A DNA stretch of 50,134 bases from an uncultured Muribaculaceae bacterium. Its GTDB lineage: Bacteria; Bacteroidota; Bacteroidia; Bacteroidales; Muribaculaceae. The notes below the pieces were generated by a model that worked only from the letters and a program-made list of their open reading frames with translations, had not been told where the DNA came from and did no database searches. Position 1 is the first letter of the stretch. Every line of letters starts with the position of its first letter. The stretch lies in assembly GCA_945931475.1 (NCBI GenBank), contig CAMEPD010000009.1, positions 1-50,134 on the forward strand, in the 5' to 3' direction. The translations under genes and the position numbers were made by a program. Below, piece after piece: positions 18,058 through 25,965 of this stretch.

Positions 18058-19278
18058 TTACTGTTTAGCTGCAACACGGCGCATACGGCGGCGCACATTG
18101 GCCTCCACAACGCAGTAGTCGATAAGCGGAGCCAGGGCGTTCATCAGCAGCACGGCCAGCATGGCGCCCTCGGGATAACCGTTGTTGTAGGTGCGGATAA
18201 GTATGGCCACTACGCCCACCAGGAAGCCGTAGATGTATTTGCCTACGTTCGTGCGGCATGAGGTCACCGGGTCAGGGGCCATGAACACCGCTGCGAAGGC
18301 GAAACCGCCCAGGCAGAGCTGGTCGCCCACGCTCAGGAACGATGCAGGGTAGGTGGGCGTGGCGAAGCAGTGGGCTATCAGCGCCATGACGGCACCGCCG
18401 GCGAACACCGACAGCACGATGCGCCACGAGGCGATGCGTGTGAACAGCAGGATGGCCGCACCGATGAGTATGCACAGTGTGGAGGTCTCGGCGAACGAAC
18501 CGGGGATAAGGCCCAAGAACATGTGCCACAGGTCGATGGGGTTGCCGGCGACATCGGTCATGGCCTGGGCTACGCCCTGGGCCGAATCGGCGCCCGACAC
18601 GGCTACCTGACCCAGGGGGGTTGCACCCGAGAAGCCGTCGGGGGCCATGCCGCCGAGGCCGAGGATGGAGTCGTGGCTGATGAACACATTGTCGCCGCTC
18701 ATCTTCGACGGATACGAGAAGAAGAGGAACGCACGGGTTACCAGCGCTACATTAAATATATTATAGCCTGTGCCGCCGAATACCTCCTTTACGAAGATTA
18801 CCGAGAAGGCGGTGGCCACGGCAATCATCCACAGCGGGGTCTCGATAGGGCAAATCATCGGAATAAGCATACCTGTAACCAGGAAGCCCTCCTGAATCTC
18901 TTCGCCGCGCCACTGCGCCACGCAGAACTCGATGCCAAGACCCACCACATACGAAACGACGATGGCGGGTAAGATGGCCAGGAATCCGTAAAGCAGAAGC
19001 TCCCAGAAGGGGAACTCGGTGGCGCCGCAGGCCAGCCAGTGCTGATAACCGCAGTTGTACATGCCGAAGAACAGACATGGCATCAGGGCGAGCACCACAA
19101 TAATCATGGTGCGCTTGGAGTCCATGCTGTCATGGATGTGCACCCCCGACTTGGATGTCTCGCGCGGGGTGAAAAGGAAAGTGTCCATGCCGTCGTACAC
19201 CGAGCGGAAAGCGTGTAGCTTACCTCCCGGTTCAAATGCCGGACGGGCCTTGTCCATCAGTTTCTTAAGTGCTTTCAA
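18058..19278 (-). CDS. nqrB: Na+-translocating NADH:quinone reductase subunit B
   Basis: NqrB is the largest membrane subunit, with a covalent FMN, and it carries the quinone site and Na+ path. The 406-aa protein has about ten hydrophobic helices. The FMN site is S-G-A-T-P-L at Thr220, comparable to the Thr known in Vibrio NqrB. The only reasonable start is TTG at 19278, since an in-frame stop lies upstream without an ATG between. The N-terminus A-L-K-K-L-M-D-K-A-R-P matches the family. It follows nqrA by 53 nt. Confidence 0.96.
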   Translation of the reverse strand: MKALKKLMDKARPAFEPGGKLHAFRSVYDGMDTFLFTPRETSKSGVHIHDSMDSKRTMIIVVLALMPCLFFGMYNCGYQHWLACGATEFPFWELLLYGFLAILPAIVVSYVVGLGIEFCVAQWRGEEIQEGFLVTGMLIPMICPIETPLWMIAVATAFSVIFVKEVFGGTGYNIFNVALVTRAFLFFSYPSKMSGDNVFISHDSILGLGGMAPDGFSGATPLGQVAVSGADSAQGVAQAMTDVAGNPIDLWHMFLGLIPGSFAETSTLCILIGAAILLFTRIASWRIVLSVFAGGAVMALIAHCFATPTYPASFLSVGDQLCLGGFAFAAVFMAPDPVTSCRTNVGKYIYGFLVGVVAILIRTYNNGYPEGAMLAVLLMNALAPLIDYCVVEANVRRRMRRVAAKQ

Positions 19279-19331
19279 AGCTGTAAGAATTTATCGTGTT
19301 GTTACTGTGTTTTTTCTCTCTCAGGTGCTGT

Positions 19332-20678
19332 TTACGACAGCTCCTTGCGCAGGTAGTCGAGGCCCTGGCGTACAATCTTCTGCAGCTCGAGCTTAGATGT
19401 GTCGACATACTCGGCCAGGGCGAAATCCTCCGGCGCAACCTCGTAGATGCCGAGCTGCTCCATGCGGTCTATGTCCTTGGCAATGATGGCTTTGATGAGA
19501 TATTCGGGGAGGATGTCCATGGGGAATACCTTATCGTACTCGCCGCTCATAATCATGGCTCGGCGTCCACCCAGCAGGCGCGCGTCGGGCGAGAAGTTCC
19601 TGTGTCGGCCGAACAGGTGCGAGGGGAACGACATGCTCTGGCTCATCTTCTTGGGGGACAGCGAAGCCCAGCCCATGAATTCGTCGACGTCATCCCCTTC
19701 GGGTATCACCGTAATCTGCGTATAGGGGAATTGCAGATAGCCGTCGATGCCGACTTTCACGCCGGTGAGCACATTCCCCGAAATTATGCGGTGATGACGG
19801 TGGTCGTCGTCGATGCAGACCTGAAGAAGCGGCTTGATTTCCGAGCCGATGAGGCAGCTTGCCGTATGGGGTTCAGTGACTTCCGAACCGGTTACAGCCA
19901 CAGTGGTGGTCATGGGCACGACGCCGGTGAGCACCAGGCGCCCGATGCGCTCAAGGGTCTCGATCGACAGGGTCATCACCGTCTCACCCTTGTTGACGGG
20001 GCGGATGGCGGCAATCAGCGGGCCGGCTGTACCGGCGGGGTGGGGGCCCTTTACGTCGACCATTTCGGCACCCTTGATGTCGGGAAGGCTACTCCCTTGG
20101 CGGCGCGAGACGTACACCTTGCCGTCGGTGAGGAGCGCCAGCAGTTTTACACCGGCTTCGAGGGCGTCGGGGGTGAAACTATCGTCTGAAACGGCCAGCG
20201 GTGCCGTGTCGAATCCAACCACGAAGATGTCGCGGATTTCGGCTTCGGGCAGCGTGACGATGTCGTAGGGGCGTTGACGGGTGAATGCCCACAGACCCGA
20301 GGCCAGAAGCAGATCACGCGCCTGGTCGCGGCCTTTAAGGGCGTCCTTGGTGTTGTGGCGCAGCGCCTCACCCGTGGGGTCGACCTTCACGACGATGCGT
20401 TCGATTTTGCGGCGCTCGCCGCGGACCACTGCCGTAACCGTTCCGGCTGCCGGACTTACGATTTTCAGGCTCTCGCACATTTTGGAGCGGAGCAGCGGCT
20501 GACCGGCAAGAACCTTGTCGCCCTCGTGAACTTCGGTTTTCGGTACAATGCCGGTGAAATCATCGGGGGTCACAGCCACAGTGTCCGACTGGCATTTCAC
20601 CGGGGCGGCCTTCGGGTCGGCCACGGCTCCGGCAAGATGCAGGTCAAGTCCTTTTTTGAGTTTAATCTCTATACTCAT
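19332..20678 (-). CDS. nqrA: Na+-translocating NADH:quinone reductase subunit A
   Basis: NqrA is the cytoplasmic, membrane-associated subunit of the Na+ pump and contributes to quinone binding. From the ATG at 20678 the protein is 448 aa and opens I-E-I-K-L-K-K-G-L-D-L-H-L-A-G, the family's usual start. A TTG at 20756 would add 26 residues that do not look conserved. Family stretches include V-H-E-G-D-K-V-L-A-G-Q-P-L and G-H-P-A-G-T-A-G. It is the first gene of the nqrABCDEF run, with a -7 box about 150 nt upstream. Confidence 0.96.
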   Translation of the reverse strand: MSIEIKLKKGLDLHLAGAVADPKAAPVKCQSDTVAVTPDDFTGIVPKTEVHEGDKVLAGQPLLRSKMCESLKIVSPAAGTVTAVVRGERRKIERIVVKVDPTGEALRHNTKDALKGRDQARDLLLASGLWAFTRQRPYDIVTLPEAEIRDIFVVGFDTAPLAVSDDSFTPDALEAGVKLLALLTDGKVYVSRRQGSSLPDIKGAEMVDVKGPHPAGTAGPLIAAIRPVNKGETVMTLSIETLERIGRLVLTGVVPMTTTVAVTGSEVTEPHTASCLIGSEIKPLLQVCIDDDHRHHRIISGNVLTGVKVGIDGYLQFPYTQITVIPEGDDVDEFMGWASLSPKKMSQSMSFPSHLFGRHRNFSPDARLLGGRRAMIMSGEYDKVFPMDILPEYLIKAIIAKDIDRMEQLGIYEVAPEDFALAEYVDTSKLELQKIVRQGLDYLRKELS

Positions 20679-20824
20679 ATAATTATATAGGAAGAGGAGT
20701 TTTAGCAATGATTGGAACAGCCGTCGGGCGGCAGCCTGAGCTTTATGGCACGCCACGCGGTGAGGAAATAAAAAGATTGAATGGCCAATTACGGAAAAAT
20801 TTCGCCAATTGCACTTTCCGGGTG

Positions 20825-20832
20825 CAAAGGTA
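20825..20832 (-). promoter_or_regulatory. Bacteroidetes -7 box for the nqr operon
   Basis: Read on the minus strand the bases are TACCTTTG, a perfect match to TAnnTTTG, preceded by an AT-rich stretch. It would start transcription about 140 nt upstream of the nqrA ATG. I do not see a clear TTG at -33. Confidence 0.65.
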
Positions 20833-21191
20833 CATAATATTTTTCTGTTTTGCAGCGATTTCGCAGGCGAAATTCTATAAGAGGCTGTTTAAAAATAGAT
20901 AAAAATAGATAAAAATAAATGTTATCGTTCCGGTGGACGGTATTTGAGATAAAACACATTAAGCGCGGCAGACGATGTTTTTTATAAAAGCGGGAATTGC
21001 ATCTGCGTCAACGCGTAGGCGGCATCCCCCCTCCTGCCCGCGGTACAGGAGGCCCGGGTGCCACGGCTGAAGGATGGGCCGGTGTGTCGACGTGTCTCTT
21101 AAACTTAGTTAATTGCGGTGCCGACACCCCCTCCGGGTCGTTAAAAGCCGTTTTTACGCAAAGTTTCCTAAAAAAATAACTTAAAAAAATT

Positions 21192-21221
21192 TTGTCAGTT
21201 AAAAATATAGTCATAATTTTG
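21192..21221 (+). promoter_or_regulatory. Strong Bacteroidetes promoter upstream of exbB
   Basis: TTG at 21192-21194 and TAATTTTG at 21214-21221 are separated by 19 nt, a near-ideal -33/-7 pair in AT-rich surroundings. It points to the plus strand and predicts a start near 21228, leaving a leader of about 440 nt before the exbB ATG. Confidence 0.75.
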
Positions 21222-21330
21222 CAAATAGCTTTTGCTATGTAGGCATTGCAGGCGTCCAGCGGGGCGCTGTGCCCGCGGCAGGCAAAATATCTTGCGTTCA
21301 CCTTTTCGTGCAGAAGTCGCAGGCTTGATT

Positions 21331-21630
21331 CTAATGCAATCGCCATGAAAATCCAAGCCTGACATACACACCGGTTTGTATTTCCTCTCTAAGGATTTTT
21401 AATTCAGCATCATCTTTTGCCAGCCCCCACAGATTGTTAGGTTTAATGCCATGAAATTGTAATTCTCCTGCCGGTAGGCGCTTGCAATATGGCGTCCGGC
21501 TTCTGGCCAACCCTGAATATATCTGACTTACGTCCTCCACAGGAAGGCTCGAACTTATTACTCTTGTATATAACCAATCCTCTGCCCGGGCTGCAACGCC
21601 CCGGCAGAGGAAGAAGCATAAAACTATCAT
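21331..21630 (-). CDS. Hypothetical small protein, doubtful
   Basis: A 99-codon ORF from an ATG at 21630 lies antisense to the exbB leader. It starts with a signal-like stretch (M-I-V-L-C-F-F-L-C-R-G-V-A-A-R-A) and ends in alternating G-V-Y-V-R-L-G-F-S-W-R-L-H, which resembles the last strand of an outer-membrane barrel. The first codons coincide with the hairpin at 21579-21610 and the last with the hairpin at 21320-21361. I do not recognise a family. It could be a decayed gene fragment or chance. Confidence 0.25.
   Translation of the reverse strand: MIVLCFFLCRGVAARAEDWLYTRVISSSLPVEDVSQIYSGLARSRTPYCKRLPAGELQFHGIKPNNLWGLAKDDAELKILREEIQTGVYVRLGFSWRLH
21579..21610. promoter_or_regulatory. Hairpin in the exbB leader
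   Basis: CCTCTGCCCGGG at 21579-21590 can pair with CCCCGGCAGAGG at the right side, ending at 21610, with one bulged C and a short loop. It lies about 60 nt before the exbB ATG and is not followed by a U-tract. A stability or attenuation role is more plausible than termination. Confidence 0.45.
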
Positions 21631-21669
21631 TATTTATATCATTCAATTCTAAAAAGTACTATTCAAATT

Positions 21670-22554
21670 ATGGAAGCTCAAAAGCCCAATCCCGCCCCTA
21701 AAGCGGCACCCAAAAAAGCTGCCAACCTTAAACCCGGCACCAACGTTCGCGGTATCAAGAACGCATTCCTGGTGATTATCTGCTGCTTCGTTATCGCAGT
21801 GCTCCTCTTCCTCTTTGTGTTTGGTAGCCCCTCGCACTTCGACACTGAGTTCACCGGTGCCTCGATGTGGTTCGCCGGCGAAGAATTTGCCAAAGATCAC
21901 CCCGCTGACCTTATCGGTACCGTATTTAAAGGCGGCGTTATCGTGCCTATCCTTCAGACCCTCTTCCTCACCGTTATCGTTATCTCTGTTGAGCGTGCCA
22001 TCGCCCTGCGTTCCGCCAAGGGTAAAGGCTCCATCACCAAATTCGTTGCCGATGTGAAGAAGAAACTCGAAGTCAACGACATCGCCGGTGCCCAGCAGCT
22101 CTGCCGCATCCAGAAGGGTTCGGTTGCTGCCGTTGTTTCCGCAGCCCTCAACCGTTACGAAGAGATGGACAAGAACACCGTCCTGACCAAAGAGCAGAAA
22201 GTAGCTACCCTCCAGAAGGAAGTTGAAGAGGCTACCGCCATCGAGATGCCCTCGCTGCAGCAGAACCTCCCCATCGTGGCTACCCTCACCACCCTCGGTA
22301 CCCTCGTCGGTCTTCTCGGTACTGTGCTCGGTATGATCAAGTCATTCCAGGCCCTGTCGGCTTCAGGTGCTCCTGACTCGACCGAACTGTCAACCGGTAT
22401 TTCCGAGGCCCTTGTGAACACCGCCTTCGGTATCGCCACCGGTGCCTTCGCTGTTATCTCTTATAACTTCTACACCAACAAGATCGATAACCTTACCTAC
22501 GCTATCGACGAAATCGGTTTCTCGATTGTACAGTCGTTTGCAGCAACCCACTGA
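21670..22554 (+). CDS. exbB: ExbB/TolQ/MotA-family proton channel protein
   Basis: ExbB forms the inner-membrane pentamer that, with ExbD, uses the proton gradient to energise TonB. The 294-aa protein starts with a lysine- and proline-rich cytoplasmic segment. It has a helix at about 29-51, another near 93-112, and a cytoplasmic loop with E-E-A-T-A-I-E-M-P. The closing pair of helices carries T-L-G-T-L-V-G-L-L-G-T-V-L-G-M-I and A-L-V-N-T-A-F-G-I-A-T-G, both hallmarks of the family. It is the first gene of exbB-exbD-exbD-tonB and has a long leader with its own promoter. Confidence 0.95.
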   Translation: MEAQKPNPAPKAAPKKAANLKPGTNVRGIKNAFLVIICCFVIAVLLFLFVFGSPSHFDTEFTGASMWFAGEEFAKDHPADLIGTVFKGGVIVPILQTLFLTVIVISVERAIALRSAKGKGSITKFVADVKKKLEVNDIAGAQQLCRIQKGSVAAVVSAALNRYEEMDKNTVLTKEQKVATLQKEVEEATAIEMPSLQQNLPIVATLTTLGTLVGLLGTVLGMIKSFQALSASGAPDSTELSTGISEALVNTAFGIATGAFAVISYNFYTNKIDNLTYAIDEIGFSIVQSFAATH

Positions 22555-22613
22555 TCCCTGTTTACAGAGTTAGACCCTAACATTAACCAACCAAACGTTT
22601 AACCTACGTAAAT

Positions 22614-23375
22614 ATGGGAAAAGTAAAAATTAAAAGAAAGAGTACCCTCATCGACATGACCGCGATGAGCGACGTTACCGTTCTTTTGCTTACTTTCTTC
22701 ATGTTGACATCTACCTTCCTCCAGAAGGAACCCGTGACGGTAATCACACCTTCGTCGGTTTCGGAGATCAAGGTACCTACTTCAAACGTGGTGAATGTGC
22801 TTGTAAGCCCCCAGGGCCAGGTGTTCCTCAGCATCAACGGCGATTCCGACCCGGATAACGCCGAAAAATGGGGCACCGAAGCCATGCGCGGTGAAGCACT
22901 CCGCACCGTAGCCGCTGACTACAAAGCCAAGACCGGCCGCGACCCCGGTATCACCAACGTTGACATCCTGAAGTTTCAAAAGAACGCATCGTTCGGAGTA
23001 CCCATCGAAAAGATGCACGAATTCCTCTCACTGGACCAGACCAAGCAGGATGCTTTCCTGGGTCAGACTGCCAACAAGCCCGTCGTTTTCGGCTCACTCA
23101 AGCCCAGCGACATAGGCGTACCCTTCAAAGACATCGTCTACAAGGATGAAGCCGGCAATCAGATTGTCACCAACCAGTTCCAGATGTGGATGCGCGCTAT
23201 CTATAATTCAGATAATCCTAATATGGGTGAAGCCATTAAGAAGGGCGAAGGCATCGCAGTGAAGTCTGACCGCGGTACCAAGTACGAGACCATCCAGCAC
23301 GTGCTTGACAACCTCCAGACCATCAGGATGAACAAGTTCTCTGTAATGACCGCACTTAAAACCGAAGCTGACTAA
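22614..23375 (+). CDS. exbD: ExbD/TolR family protein, first copy (enlarged)
   Basis: ExbD is the single-pass partner of ExbB. The 253-aa protein is well above the roughly 140 aa of E. coli ExbD. The membrane helix (about 18-40) holds the protonatable Asp20 in M-S-D-V-T-V-L-L-L-T-F-F-M. The periplasmic part carries extra segments, including D-P-D-N-A-E-K-W-G and F-L-S-L-D-Q-T-K-Q-D. It begins 59 nt after exbB and ends 2 nt before the next gene. The large periplasmic insertion is typical of Bacteroidetes copies as far as I recall; its function is unknown. Confidence 0.9.
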   Translation: MGKVKIKRKSTLIDMTAMSDVTVLLLTFFMLTSTFLQKEPVTVITPSSVSEIKVPTSNVVNVLVSPQGQVFLSINGDSDPDNAEKWGTEAMRGEALRTVAADYKAKTGRDPGITNVDILKFQKNASFGVPIEKMHEFLSLDQTKQDAFLGQTANKPVVFGSLKPSDIGVPFKDIVYKDEAGNQIVTNQFQMWMRAIYNSDNPNMGEAIKKGEGIAVKSDRGTKYETIQHVLDNLQTIRMNKFSVMTALKTEAD

Positions 23376-23377
23376 TC

Positions 23378-24094
23378 ATGGCACAGATTGAACAATCAAG
23401 CGGCGGCAAAAAGAAAAAAGGCGCCCAGAAAAAGATGGCTATCCATGTCGACTTTACCCCTATGGTCGATATGAACATGCTTCTGATCACGTTCTTCATG
23501 CTGTGTACCACCATGATCAAGTCGCAGACCCTGAGCATCTCGCTGCCTACCAACGAAAAAGTAGAGCAGAAAGACCTTCAGAAAGCCAAGGAATCAGAAG
23601 CCGTAACCCTTATCCTCGACACAACATACGACGATAAGGGCGCCGTTAAGGACAACGTTATCTACTACTACTTCGGACAGCCCCTCTATGAAAAGAACGG
23701 CGACAAGATCACATCCTCGTCGATGCTGGTTTCGAAATTCGAAGGTAACACCGGCAAGGAACTTAACGGTATCCGCAAAATCCTCCACAACCGCAACAAG
23801 GACGTTCTCGATCAGGTTGAAGCCGAAAAAGAAAAATGGCGCAACAAACAGATCACCGAAGAACAGTTCCAGGAAGCGGCCAAGAAGATTCGTAACAACT
23901 CCGAGCTTACTCGTCCCGTTGTTATTATTAAACCCCTCGCAGACGCATCCTGGGAATCGGTAATCGCCGCTCTCGACGAAATGCAGATCAACCAGATCTC
24001 ACGTTACCAGATCGGTATCCCCTCACCCGAGGATATCGGTATGCTGGAGGCAATGCCCGAGTACCAGAAAGCCCACGCAGGCGATAAGAAGTAA
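23378..24094 (+). CDS. exbD: ExbD/TolR family protein, second copy
   Basis: The 238-aa paralogue of the preceding protein has a lysine-rich cytoplasmic start and a membrane helix carrying Asp31 in T-P-M-V-D-M-N-M-L-L-I-T-F-F-M. This matches the ExbD proton site more closely than the first copy. The periplasmic region is long, with a charged helical stretch (E-A-E-K-E-K-W-R-N-K-Q) and a C-terminal V-I-I-K-P-L-A-D-A-S-W-E-S-V strand region. The gene starts 2 nt after the first exbD, suggesting translational coupling and a mixed ExbD pair around one ExbB pentamer. Confidence 0.92.
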   Translation: MAQIEQSSGGKKKKGAQKKMAIHVDFTPMVDMNMLLITFFMLCTTMIKSQTLSISLPTNEKVEQKDLQKAKESEAVTLILDTTYDDKGAVKDNVIYYYFGQPLYEKNGDKITSSSMLVSKFEGNTGKELNGIRKILHNRNKDVLDQVEAEKEKWRNKQITEEQFQEAAKKIRNNSELTRPVVIIKPLADASWESVIAALDEMQINQISRYQIGIPSPEDIGMLEAMPEYQKAHAGDKK

Positions 24095-24140
24095 TCAGAG
24101 AGTTCAGCATATTTTACTAACAGTTTAAAGAAGAAAGAAC

Positions 24141-25007
24141 ATGGCAAAAGATGTAGATCTCTCATCGAAAGAATGGACCGACCTTGTCTTTGAAGGCAAG
24201 AACAAAGAATTCGGTGCATATCAGCTTCGCCGTCAGAGCGACCGTCGACACAACCGTGCCGTGCTTTATACAATCATCGGTCTTGTCGTTGTGCTGATTG
24301 GCGGTTACTTCTGGGGCATGTACTCCGACTATCGCAAAGCTCAGTACGAAGCTCAGCTTCAGGCTCAGCTCGAGCAGCAGCTCGCAGCCCTCGCCGAGGA
24401 AACTCCCGAGGAAGAACCTGAAGAGAACCAGGCCGTCGAGGAACCCGAACCCGAACAGGCTACCCCCGAAGAAATCCTCAACACCATCAAGGATACCCAG
24501 ATTGCAGTGGTAGCCGATAACGAGGTTAAAGAGGATATCACCTCGAAGGATGCAGTCAAGGAATCGAACGCTGCCGCAGGTGCAACCACCTTCGACAAAG
24601 GTACCGACGACCTTAACGTAGTCCGCGAGCACAAAGAGGAAATTATCGTTGAAGAAAAGAAACCCGAAGTCAAGGAGGTTAAGAAAGACGAAGTCTTCAC
24701 CGCAGTTGAGCAAATGCCTCAGTATCCCGGTGGTGATGCCGAACTTTACAAATACATCTCCTCGCACATCAAGTACCCCCAGATGGCCGCCGAGAATAAC
24801 ATCCAGGGCCGCGTTACCGTGCGTTTCGTCGTCAAAGAAGACGGTTCAATCGGTAAAGTTGAGGTGCTTCGTGGCAAAGACCCGGATCTCGACAAAGAAG
24901 CAGTACGCGTTGTGAAGACCCTTCACAAGTTCATCCCCGGTAAGATGAACGGTCGTGCGGTATCAGTATGGTACACACTCCCCATCAACTTCAAGCTTCA
25001 GCAGTAA
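24141..25007 (+). CDS. tonB: TonB energy-transducing protein
   Basis: TonB spans the periplasm and drives TonB-dependent outer-membrane transporters. The 288-aa protein opens with the Bacteroidetes-type cytoplasmic segment W-T-D-L-V-F-E-G-K-N-K-E-F-G-A-Y-Q-L-R-R. A membrane helix at about 41-60 and a Glu/Pro-rich linker (about 85-125) follow. The C-terminal TonB domain starts near 205 with Y-P-G-G-D-A-E-L-Y-K-Y-I and carries V-R-F-V-V-K-E-D-G-S-I-G-K-V-E-V. It follows the second exbD by 46 nt and is followed by a strong terminator, closing the operon. Confidence 0.95.
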   Translation: MAKDVDLSSKEWTDLVFEGKNKEFGAYQLRRQSDRRHNRAVLYTIIGLVVVLIGGYFWGMYSDYRKAQYEAQLQAQLEQQLAALAEETPEEEPEENQAVEEPEPEQATPEEILNTIKDTQIAVVADNEVKEDITSKDAVKESNAAAGATTFDKGTDDLNVVREHKEEIIVEEKKPEVKEVKKDEVFTAVEQMPQYPGGDAELYKYISSHIKYPQMAAENNIQGRVTVRFVVKEDGSIGKVEVLRGKDPDLDKEAVRVVKTLHKFIPGKMNGRAVSVWYTLPINFKLQQ

Positions 25008-25036
25008 TACCCGCAGACCCAATCTAACCCTTATAT

Positions 25037-25069
25037 AAGAAGTTGCGCCCCCAAAGGCGCAACTTCTTT
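25037..25069 (+). terminator. Rho-independent terminator of exbBDD-tonB
   Basis: A 13-bp perfect stem (AAGAAGTTGCGCC pairing with GGCGCAACTTCTT) with a 6-nt loop begins about 30 nt after the tonB stop. It ends in a short T-run and overlaps A-rich sequence on the other side. Confidence 0.9.
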
Positions 25070-25173
25070 GCATTCTCCCGGGTGATTTTGACTCAAATTC
25101 AAAATAATCTACCTCCATCAGATCAAAATTTCATCGACGGCAAAAGGTCGTCCCCGGGAGGTGGACGTATGGT

Positions 25174-25291
25174 TTTGGCGACAATCGCCAAAGACAGTCG
25201 CCAAAGACAATCGGGGAGAAAATATTTGATCCAGTTGAACCTGCAGCCAGTTGAACCTGCCAGTTGGACCTGTGGACCTGTGGACCTGTGG
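25174..25291. repeat. Short degenerate tandem repeats
   Basis: TCGCCAAA occurs at 25185-25192 and 25198-25205 and is inverted at 25174-25181, so the bases can fold as a small stem. Further right, CCAGTTGAACCTG occurs at 25231-25243 and 25247-25259, with a variant at 25260-25272. Units of TGGACCTG continue to about 25291. The array is non-coding. Confidence 0.75.
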
Positions 25292-25342
25292 AAAATTTTT
25301 GAGAAAAAAAGCGCAAAACATGGTTAATTGAAAAAGAATTCG

Positions 25343-25350
25343 TAAATTTG
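25343..25350 (+). promoter_or_regulatory. Bacteroidetes -7 box for rpmE2
   Basis: TAAATTTG matches TAnnTTTG and lies about 127 nt before the rpmE2 ATG. No TTG stands at the ideal -33 distance. Confidence 0.55.
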
Positions 25351-25356
25351 CAGGCC

Positions 25357-25476
25357 ATTACCATGCAGGCGCCCTTCGGAGCGCCTTATCCGCGAGGCTT
25401 TTCGGGCCGGACGGAGTCGCCTTACCAGCGATGCTTTCAACCGATTCATGAATTTAATTTGTAGACGTACAAAGTA
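25357..25476 (+). promoter_or_regulatory. Possible ribosomal-protein L31 leader
   Basis: Between the predicted start site and the rpmE2 ATG are about 120 nt with a compact hairpin (AGGCGC at 25367-25372 against GCGCCT at 25381-25386) and several GC-rich segments. L31 genes of other phyla have autoregulatory leaders. I cannot match this one to a described class, so the regulatory call is an inference. Confidence 0.35.
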
Positions 25477-25731
25477 ATGAAAAAAGACATCCATCCCTCC
25501 AACTACCGCGAGGTTGTTTTCAAAGATATGTCGAACGATGAAACGTTCATCACCCGCTCGACCGTCGCTGCCAAGGAGACTATCGAAATCGATGGCGTAA
25601 CCTATCCTCTGGTAAAGCTTGAAATCACCAGCTCGTCGCACCCCTTCTTCACCGGCAAGCAGAAGCTGGTCGATACCGCAGGTCGCGTCGACAAATTCCG
25701 TTCACGTTACGGCGACCGTCACAAGAAGTAA
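25477..25731 (+). CDS. rpmE2: 50S ribosomal protein L31, type B
   Basis: The 84-aa protein opens [17 protein letters not shown] and ends [21 protein letters not shown]. It matches L31 type B, the zinc-independent form: none of the four zinc-binding cysteines of the classical protein is present. It is a single-gene unit with its own promoter and leader. Confidence 0.97.
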   Translation: MKKDIHPSNYREVVFKDMSNDETFITRSTVAAKETIEIDGVTYPLVKLEITSSSHPFFTGKQKLVDTAGRVDKFRSRYGDRHKK

Positions 25732-25831
25732 TTCTTGCTGCGGACACCTGGCTGACACTCGGGCGCTGTTCTCTGTTTACAACGGGGAGCAACGCCCATG
25801 TCGTTTTGGGCGCCGGACATTGGCTGGGGGG

Positions 25832-25885
25832 ATGTAACTGATGTAACTGATGTGTCGTATGTATCTTATGTATCTTATGGATCGC
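25832..25885. repeat. Period-9 degenerate tandem array, first locus
   Basis: Six consecutive 9-nt units begin with ATG: ATGTAACTG twice, ATGTGTCGT, ATGTATCTT twice, ATGGATCGC. The array lies in the 289-bp gap between rpmE2 and the fumarase gene and is non-coding. A comparable array in the opposite orientation lies at 30041-30085. Confidence 0.8.
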
Positions 25886-25965
25886 GTATTGGGTGTGAGT
25901 TGAGGCTTCGAGAATGTGTTAACCAAAAATAACCGTCAGGGGGTGTGGATTCCACATTTTATTTG

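Larger units (their letters stand above)
20679..21669. other. Divergent 1-kb intergenic region between nqrA and exbB
   Basis: This is the longest region without a confident gene. It holds the nqrA -7 box (20825-20832), an A-rich tract with a repeated AAAAATAGAT unit near 20892-20920, and a strong plus-strand promoter (21192-21221). About 440 nt of exbB leader follows, with hairpins at 21320-21361 and 21579-21610. A weak minus-strand ORF (21331-21630) overlaps the leader. Much of the part left of 21180 shows no recognisable function. Confidence 0.6.
25008..25476. other. Intergenic region between tonB and rpmE2
   Basis: This 470-bp stretch holds the tonB terminator, short tandem repeats at 25174-25291, a -7 box at 25343-25350 and a roughly 120-nt leader before the L31 gene. 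No credible coding frame is seen. Confidence 0.6.

Noticed and set aside
20883-20930. Riboswitch or origin-like iteron from repeated AAAAATAGAT units
   Set aside because: Only two to three imperfect units are present in an A-rich tract, with no DnaA boxes or folded core.
21008-21346. Minus-strand 112-codon ORF in the nqrA-exbB gap
   Set aside because: It runs across the strong plus-strand promoter and low-complexity A/T tracts and shows no domain, so it is probably not a gene.
25174-25291. Possible CRISPR-like array
   Set aside because: Units are only 8-13 nt, without spacers of regular size, and there are no cas genes.
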